Shown here: positions 59,123 through 64,000 of the stretch, in pieces
Numbering within the stretch: position 1 is the stretch's first letter
Layout of the letters: each line of letters starts with the position of its first letter
The notes under the pieces: model-generated
Told to the model about the DNA's origin: nothing
The model's input: the letters and a program-made list of their open reading frames with translations, nothing else
The model's database searches: none
Source: Solirubrobacter taibaiensis
GTDB lineage: Bacteria; Actinomycetota; Thermoleophilia; Solirubrobacterales; Solirubrobacteraceae
NCBI GenBank assembly: GCA_027587225.1
Contig: JAPDDQ010000015.1
Span: 82,954 to 146,953 of the forward strand
DNA length: 64,000 bases
Direction: 5' to 3'
Made by a program: the position numbers and the translations under genes

Positions 59123-59989
59123 ATGGGCGAACGCCTTCGCAAGCGGACCGGGTCGCTGCTGATCGACATCGAGGCGGAAGCGTTGGTCGCGGAGGCGGTC
59201 CGGCTGCGCGACGAGCTCGCCCACAGCTTCGCCGGGCAGCCCGGCGAGCAAGCGGTCGAGCTCTCCGACGAGCTCGACAAGCTCCGCGACAACGAGGGGA
59301 AGGCCCACAGCCTCGATCGCCGCTTCGAGCTCCTGCGCGTGAAGGAGGAGTACGAGCTGCGTCTGGCGCGTGGCTGGAGCGAGCCCCGCCTGCGCCTCGA
59401 GCTCTCGCGTCATCTCGCCGCGCCCGAGACGCGACTGCCGCCAGAGATGCGAGAGCGCGCGGCCGTCGTGCTGGCCGCGCAGGAGCCCGACAACCCGGCT
59501 CTGCCGCAGGCTCAGGATCTCGTGCTCGCCGCGATCAGGGAGCGCTACGCACAGCAACGTGAGAAGGCCGACGCCTCGCTGTACCAGGTCAACTTCCTGA
59601 TCTGGCTGACGATCATCCTCATCGCGCTGCTGTTCGCGACGGTGATCACCGTCGGCTTCGTCTCGAGCAGGGAGGCGGCCGGAAACCTCATCCTGGCGGG
59701 GGTTGCCGGTGCGCTCGGCGGCACGCTCAGCGGGGTCCTGCGGCTGCGGAGCGCCAACCGGGCTGATCTGCGCGCCCAGCGCATCGGCACCGCGATATTG
59801 CTCCAGCCGCTGGTGGGCGCCGCGGCGGGCATCGCGGTCTACTTCCTCTGGACGGCCGGCCTCTTCACGATCGCCAACCTCGACTCGACCAAAGTTGGCC
59901 CGATCGCGGCCATCGGCTTCGTCGCGGGCTTCTCCGAGCCGTTCCTGCTGAGCATCGTCTCCCGGATCGCCGGCCCCCAGCCACCCTGA
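59123..59989 (+). CDS. Membrane protein with N-terminal coiled-coil region, function unknown
   Basis: 288 residues from ATG 59123. Residues about 1-155 are helical and charged without hydrophobic segments (VAEAVRLRDELAHSF, RRFELLRVKEEYELRLARGW). Then come four membrane helices at about 159-182, 192-207, 227-247 and 258-278, with short loops. No motif for transport or catalysis. The unusual order, long soluble domain then compact membrane part, suggests a scaffold or sensor. Family not recognised; neighbours give no clue. Confidence 0.7.
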   Translation: MGERLRKRTGSLLIDIEAEALVAEAVRLRDELAHSFAGQPGEQAVELSDELDKLRDNEGKAHSLDRRFELLRVKEEYELRLARGWSEPRLRLELSRHLAAPETRLPPEMRERAAVVLAAQEPDNPALPQAQDLVLAAIRERYAQQREKADASLYQVNFLIWLTIILIALLFATVITVGFVSSREAAGNLILAGVAGALGGTLSGVLRLRSANRADLRAQRIGTAILLQPLVGAAAGIAVYFLWTAGLFTIANLDSTKVGPIAAIGFVAGFSEPFLLSIVSRIAGPQPP

Positions 59990-60154
59990 GTCGGGTCCTC
60001 CCCGCGGAGGACCGCACCGCTTCTCTCGGATGAGCGCGAAGTCGGCCGTCCGGCGGAGGCAAGATCGTCAGGCGGGCCGACGACGCGGTGCCCTGTTTCC
60101 CGGAGCCTTGAGGCACACCTCCCCAGTGACCCTCTCGAATGGAGCTTCTCCGAC

Positions 60155-60703
60155 ATGGCCTTTAGTGGACAGACCATCGACAACCCCGTGAGCGGCGAGC
60201 GCATCACGTTCATCCAGACCGCGGCCGACACCGGCGGCGCGCTGCTCGAGTTCGAGCTCGAGCTGTCGGCCGACGGGCGCGTGCCCGGCGCGCACGTGCA
60301 CCCCGAGCAGGAGGAGCGCTTTCACGTGCTCGAAGGGACGATGACGTTCCGGCTCGGGATGCGGAAGATCACGGCGGCGGCGGGCGAGACCGTCGTGGTG
60401 CCCGTGGGCCGCGTGCACAAGTTCACCAACGGCGGCGAGGACGTCGCCCGGGCGCGGGTCGAGGTCGTGCCGGCGCTCGACATGGAAGACCTCCTGACCA
60501 CGACCACCGAGCTCGCGCTGGAGGGCCGGGTGTGGCGGTCCGGGATGCCGAAGCCGCTGCACCTGGCGCTGTTCGTCAGCCGCTTCCGGCGCGAGGTGCG
60601 GGCGCCGTTCCCACCGGCCTGGATGGTCCGCGCGTTGATGTCGCCGCTCGCGGCGGTGGCCCGCGCGCGCGGTCACCACGAGCGGTACGCGCTCGCCGCC
60701 TGA
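60155..60703 (+). CDS. Cupin-domain protein
   Basis: 182 residues from ATG 60155. The cupin motif 1 is GAHVHPEQEERFHVLEGTMTF (two His, Glu) and motif 2 is VVPVGRVHKFTNGGEDVA (His). All metal ligands of a germin-like barrel are present. The C-terminal third is an added helical region ending in the Ala-rich ARGHHERYALAA. The reaction is unknown. It begins a possible unit with the PAS proteins that follow, although a 13-base gap and lack of overlap do not prove cotranscription. Confidence 0.88.
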   Translation: MAFSGQTIDNPVSGERITFIQTAADTGGALLEFELELSADGRVPGAHVHPEQEERFHVLEGTMTFRLGMRKITAAAGETVVVPVGRVHKFTNGGEDVARARVEVVPALDMEDLLTTTTELALEGRVWRSGMPKPLHLALFVSRFRREVRAPFPPAWMVRALMSPLAAVARARGHHERYALAA

Positions 60704-60716
60704 TTTGATCCCGGGG

Positions 60717-61820
60717 GTGGCGTTGATCGCGTCGACCCGCGAGCGCCCCTTCGGCAGCGACGAGCTGTTCGGCTTCGCCGTGGACCCGGACGGCCGTCTG
60801 CGGGCGGTCGATCCGGTCTTCGCGCGGCTCAGCGGGTTCGGGCCGGGTGATCCCGTGGACGCGATGCGCCACCCCGACGTACCGCTCGCCGTGCTGCGGT
60901 CGCCGTTCGGGGCAGAGCCCGGAGCGGCGTATCTGCGGCTCGTCGCCGATGACGGGTCCTGGTTCAGGGCGCTGGTCATCGCGGCGCCCGTGCCTGAGGG
61001 CTGGGTGGCGACGGGCTGCAAGCCCGGCCTGCCCGAGCCCGAGGCCGGTCGTGAGGTCCGCGCCGCCGAACAGGCCGGCGAGGACGTGCCAGCGCGGCTC
61101 GCGGCGTACGCGACGGAGATGCGGGCGGCGGTCGTCGCCGAGGTGGCCGCCCGCGATCCCCGGGCGAACGAGCTCCTCGGCGCGCAGGGACGACGGCTCG
61201 CAGGCTACGCCGGGCTCTCGGAGGGGCTGCGGCGCAAGTCGGCGTTCGTCGTGGAGCTCGCGGAATCGATCCGGCTGTTCTCGCTGAACGCGATCCTCGC
61301 CGCGCACCGGGTGCGTGACGCGGCCGCGATCGGCGCTGTCGCGGGGCTGATGAAGACGCGCTCGGACGCGGCCGGCCCGGACATCCTCGCGCTGGCGGGT
61401 GAGATCGAGGCGGCCGCCGCGGTGCTCGAGACCGCGACCTTCCGGGTCGCGGTGGGCCGGATTCAGGCCGAGGCGGTGCCGACCGCACCGTGGGTCGCGG
61501 AGGCGCTTGCGGTCACGCTGGAGGACGTGGCCGACACGACGGTCGCGCTCGACACCGCGCTCGACGCGCTGGCCGCGCGCTCGTACGCCGTCGAGGAGCA
61601 CCTCAAGACCCTGCGCTTCCTGGAGCTGCAGGGCCGGATCGAGGCGGCGCGGTCCAGCGACACCGAGCACGTGCGCGGGCTGTTCGAGGAGATCGGCGTC
61701 CAGGTGCGCAAGGCGGGCGAGGAGTTGATGGCGTTCTCCGCGCTCTCGACGCGGCGCGACCGGGACGGCGCCGAGGTCGCGCGCCAGGCGCGCCAGCAGG
61801 CCTCGGCGCTCCGGATCTGA
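60717..61820 (+). CDS. Soluble PAS protein with degenerate chemoreceptor-like signalling region (paralogue 1)
   Basis: About 367 residues; GTG 60717 is chosen, but TTG 60705 and TTG 60723 (six bases after GGGGG) are in frame. N-terminal PAS with the Aer-type MRHPDVPLAVLRSPF motif, then a helical domain. Two segments resemble a chemoreceptor hairpin tip: ESIRLFSLNAILAAHRVRD (about 185) and LELQGRIEAARSSDTEHVRG (about 300). No membrane helices or HAMP. It is clearly related to the next gene's product. Confidence 0.75.
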   Translation: MALIASTRERPFGSDELFGFAVDPDGRLRAVDPVFARLSGFGPGDPVDAMRHPDVPLAVLRSPFGAEPGAAYLRLVADDGSWFRALVIAAPVPEGWVATGCKPGLPEPEAGREVRAAEQAGEDVPARLAAYATEMRAAVVAEVAARDPRANELLGAQGRRLAGYAGLSEGLRRKSAFVVELAESIRLFSLNAILAAHRVRDAAAIGAVAGLMKTRSDAAGPDILALAGEIEAAAAVLETATFRVAVGRIQAEAVPTAPWVAEALAVTLEDVADTTVALDTALDALAARSYAVEEHLKTLRFLELQGRIEAARSSDTEHVRGLFEEIGVQVRKAGEELMAFSALSTRRDRDGAEVARQARQQASALRI

Positions 61821-61862
61821 TCACCCGGGGGCCAAAACTCGCATTGCCTCGTCAAATCTCTC

Positions 61863-63227
61863 GTGAGTGCCGATGCGCCAGGTGAGATGACGACCGCAGA
61901 GCGCCCATTCAGCATCGACGAGCTGTTCGTGTCCATTACGGACCGCAAGGGACACATCCGCATGACCAACCACGTGTTCGTGCGGGTCAGCGGCTACGAC
62001 CGCGACGAGCTGATCGGCCGTGCGCACAACGTCATCCGCCACCCGGACATGCCGCGTTCGGTGTTCCGCACGTTCTGGCAGTTCCTCGAGGAGGGCCGGC
62101 CGGTCGCGGCGTACGTCAAGAACCTCGCGAAGGACGGCGCGCACTACTGGGTGATGGCGATCGCGATCCCGGTGCCTGACGGCTATTTGTCCGTGCGTCT
62201 GAAGCCGACGTCCCCGCTGTTCGCGCTCGCCCAAGAGATCTACGCCGACGTGCTGGCGGTCGAGCAGGCCGCCGAGGGCGGCGACGTGCGTGAGCGCAAG
62301 GCCTCGATCGAGGCCGGCGCCGAGCGGCTGACGACACGGCTGGCCGCGAACGGGCACGAGTCCTACGAATCCTTCATGCGCGCGGCGTTCTCCGCCGAGG
62401 TCGCCGCACGTGACGCCGCGCTGGTCGGCAGCACACGCGCCCTGGACCTGACGAGCGCCGAGCCCGGCCTGCGGGCCGTGGGGGAGGCCTCGATCGGCAC
62501 CGTCGAGATGCTGCACGGGATCGGGAAGCAGCTCGCCGGGCACGGGACCTTGTCCGAGTCGCTGAAGAAGAAATCGGGCTTCGTCGAGGAGCTCGCCGAG
62601 TCGATCCGGCTCTTCTCCTTGAACGCGATCCTCGCCGCGGGCCGGATCGGCGACGGCCGCGCGCTCGGCGCGGTGGCGTCGCTGCTGCGCACACGCTCGG
62701 ATGTCGCGGCGCCCGAGATCGTCACGTTGGGCACCGAGCTCGAGGAGGCGGTGGGACTGCTCAGCGAGACGTCGTTCCGTGCCGCCACCGGCCAGATCCA
62801 GACCGAGATGATGGCCGCGTTCGTGGGCGAGCTGCTCGACGCGAGCATGTCCACCGCCGAGGCCGCGCCCCAGCTGCGCCTGCTCGCCGAAGCGGTCGCG
62901 GAAGCCAGTGAGGCGATCTGCACGTCGATGGCATCCGTGGACACCGTGCTCGACCGGCTGGCCGAGGTCTCGCAGTCCGTGGAGCGTCACTTGGCGGTCA
63001 TCCGCGCCTTGGAGGTGAACGGTCGGATCGAGGCCGCTCGCGCGACCGACACCGAGCAGGTGCGCGTGCTGTTCGAGGAGATCGGCAAGCAGGTCGAGGC
63101 CGCCGGTGTGGAGCTGCAGGACTTCTCGGCGCTGAGCGCGCGCGGCGATCGCGATGACGGGCGCGCCGCGCGCGAGTCGCGGGTCCACGTCGCGGCCGTG
63201 CGTGAAGCCGTGGCCGCGCTGGCCTAA
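61863..63227 (+). CDS. Soluble Aer-type PAS protein with chemoreceptor-like signalling region (paralogue 2)
   Basis: 454 residues from GTG 61863 (ATG 61887 possible). The PAS domain (about 15-125) has the Aer/McpB marks GRAHNVIRHPDMPRSVFRTFW, NLAKDGAHYWVMA. The rest is helical with ESIRLFSLNAILAAGRIGDG (about 257) and ALEVNGRIEAARATDTEQVR (about 385), each like half of an MCP tip. The standard ExxLLALNAAIEAARAGE tip is not present. It may report energy state or oxygen to a chemotaxis-type array or another pathway; no che gene is seen. Confidence 0.8.
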   Translation: MSADAPGEMTTAERPFSIDELFVSITDRKGHIRMTNHVFVRVSGYDRDELIGRAHNVIRHPDMPRSVFRTFWQFLEEGRPVAAYVKNLAKDGAHYWVMAIAIPVPDGYLSVRLKPTSPLFALAQEIYADVLAVEQAAEGGDVRERKASIEAGAERLTTRLAANGHESYESFMRAAFSAEVAARDAALVGSTRALDLTSAEPGLRAVGEASIGTVEMLHGIGKQLAGHGTLSESLKKKSGFVEELAESIRLFSLNAILAAGRIGDGRALGAVASLLRTRSDVAAPEIVTLGTELEEAVGLLSETSFRAATGQIQTEMMAAFVGELLDASMSTAEAAPQLRLLAEAVAEASEAICTSMASVDTVLDRLAEVSQSVERHLAVIRALEVNGRIEAARATDTEQVRVLFEEIGKQVEAAGVELQDFSALSARGDRDDGRAARESRVHVAAVREAVAALA

Positions 63228-64000
63228 TCGAACAGCGCGTCCGGGGTGACGGACAGGCGCCGTGCCGTGACGATCGGGGCGCCGCGCGGGTTCAGCGGGT
63301 CGTCCGGGAGGCGGGTGACGTCGCAGCACGCCAGCACTTCCTCCGTGAGGAAGCGCGAGGCCTTGCCGTAGCCGTGCGCGTCGTCGATGCCGCGCGGGCG
63401 GTGGTGGTAGCGGACGGGCACGTACATCGAGAGGGTGCGGCGCGCGCGGGTCATCGCGACGTACAGCAGGCGGCGCTCCTCGTCGATCTGCTCGCTCGTG
63501 CCGGCGGCCATGCAGGCCGGGAAGTTGCCGTCGTAGACCGCGAGCACGTGCACGTGGTCCCACTCGAGGCCCTTGGCGCTGTGGATGGTGGACAGCGTGA
63601 GGTAGTCGTCGTCCAGGTGCGGAGGCTGGGCGAGGTCGGCGCTCGACTGTGGCGGGTCCAGGACCAGCTCGGCCACGAAGTGGCGCGGGTCCGTGGCCTG
63701 GTGGGCGGCGGCGACGAGTTGATCGAGGTCCTGGACCCGGATCGCGCCGTCGGGGTAGCGGGCGCGCACGAGCGGCGCGAGCACGTCACGGAGGCCCTCG
63801 GCACGCAGGCCGGGACGGTGCTGGTCGCGCGCGACGCCGAGCGCGGCGATCACCGCGTCGGCACTGGCGCGCGCCGCGCTCGGGACGACCTCGCGCGCCT
63901 CGGCCCACCGCGTCAGCCGGTCCGGCACCGCCACGAGCCGGCCCTCGGCGGCCTCCTCCCGTGCGCTGGCGGCGAGGCCCCGCGAGGCGCTCGCGCCGAC
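63224..64000 (-). CDS. C-terminal part of UvrD/Rep-type DNA helicase (5' end outside window)
   Basis: Open to the right end of the window; the visible 258 codons are the C-terminal part of the gene. Helicase motif V is TLSTIHSAKGLEWDHVHVLAVYDG and motif VI is DEERRLLYVAMTRARRTLSMYVP. Between them the 2B-like segment is short. The C-terminus after motif VI (RYHHRPRG to DALFD) is a family-specific tail. The stop overlaps the last codon of the convergent PAS gene. ATP-dependent DNA unwinding in repair is the expected role. Confidence 0.92.
   Translation of the reverse strand, partial: VGASASRGLAASAREEAAEGRLVAVPDRLTRWAEAREVVPSAARASADAVIAALGVARDQHRPGLRAEGLRDVLAPLVRARYPDGAIRVQDLDQLVAAAHQATDPRHFVAELVLDPPQSSADLAQPPHLDDDYLTLSTIHSAKGLEWDHVHVLAVYDGNFPACMAAGTSEQIDEERRLLYVAMTRARRTLSMYVPVRYHHRPRGIDDAHGYGKASRFLTEEVLACCDVTRLPDDPLNPRGAPIVTARRLSVTPDALFD

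Overview
The window is high-GC DNA (roughly 70% by eye), densely coded on both strands, with many GTG/TTG starts and ATGA stop/start overlaps. The gene set suggests a soil actinobacterium of the Thermoleophilia/Solirubrobacterales type: an NDMA-type alcohol dehydrogenase, a YciH/SUI1 factor, many secreted beta-rich proteins, RTX-like proteins and HisKA_3 two-component systems. This placement is an inference from content and style. No rRNA, intact tRNA or CRISPR array was seen.

Layout. 0-5 kb: tail of a secreted Ig-like protein, then a 1176-residue double amidase whose second catalytic unit looks dead. 5-11 kb: a papain-like amidase, an oxidoreductase, a NarL-type two-component pair, a CAP-domain secreted protein behind a c-di-GMP-I (GEMM) riboswitch, a receiver-PAS histidine kinase and YciH. 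11-17 kb: EEP phosphatase, MDR dehydrogenase, secreted GH-A hydrolase, NDMA-type ADH and a MoxR/VWA pair. 17-22 kb: four consecutive secreted beta-sandwich proteins followed directly by a BlaI-type repressor and an M56 peptidase; the two-domain and small-domain proteins recall WxL-type surface loci. 22-33 kb: RTX protein, asparaginase, PaaX-type regulator, then a divergent, tightly coupled catabolic run (amidohydrolase, benzoate-CoA-ligase-like enzyme, SDRs, aldehyde dehydrogenase, enoyl-CoA hydratase, ferredoxin-type reductase, small membrane proteins).

At about 34-37.8 kb the style changes. An RTX-like gene is cut off, a membrane-spanning NACHT NTPase follows, then 1.4 kb holds no intact gene, only a tRNA-like T-arm remnant and a frameshifted gene. 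This looks like an integrated and decaying accessory segment, and the NACHT protein is a candidate defence gene. 37.8-44.6 kb: gamma-carbonic anhydrase, enoyl-CoA hydratase, diiron R2-like protein, alpha/beta hydrolase, hotdog protein, RsbW-like kinase, lipoate-ligase-like protein, an envelope-stress trio (DUF3618, holin-like, helical protein) and Mn catalase. 44.6-51.9 kb: FAD oxidoreductase/amidase pair, thioesterase, P-loop kinase, PRC-barrel low-complexity protein, Vps62-like protein and aromatic amino acid hydroxylase. 51.9-59 kb: PEP carboxylase and an assimilatory sulfate operon (sulfite reductase, 25-codon micro-ORF, APS reductase, CysD, CysN). 59-64 kb: membrane protein, cupin, two paralogous soluble PAS/chemoreceptor-like proteins and the C-terminal end of a UvrD-type helicase running off the window.

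Four copies of a short palindrome starting CTAAAG and ending CTTTAG lie at gene ends and in places provide the stop codons themselves.
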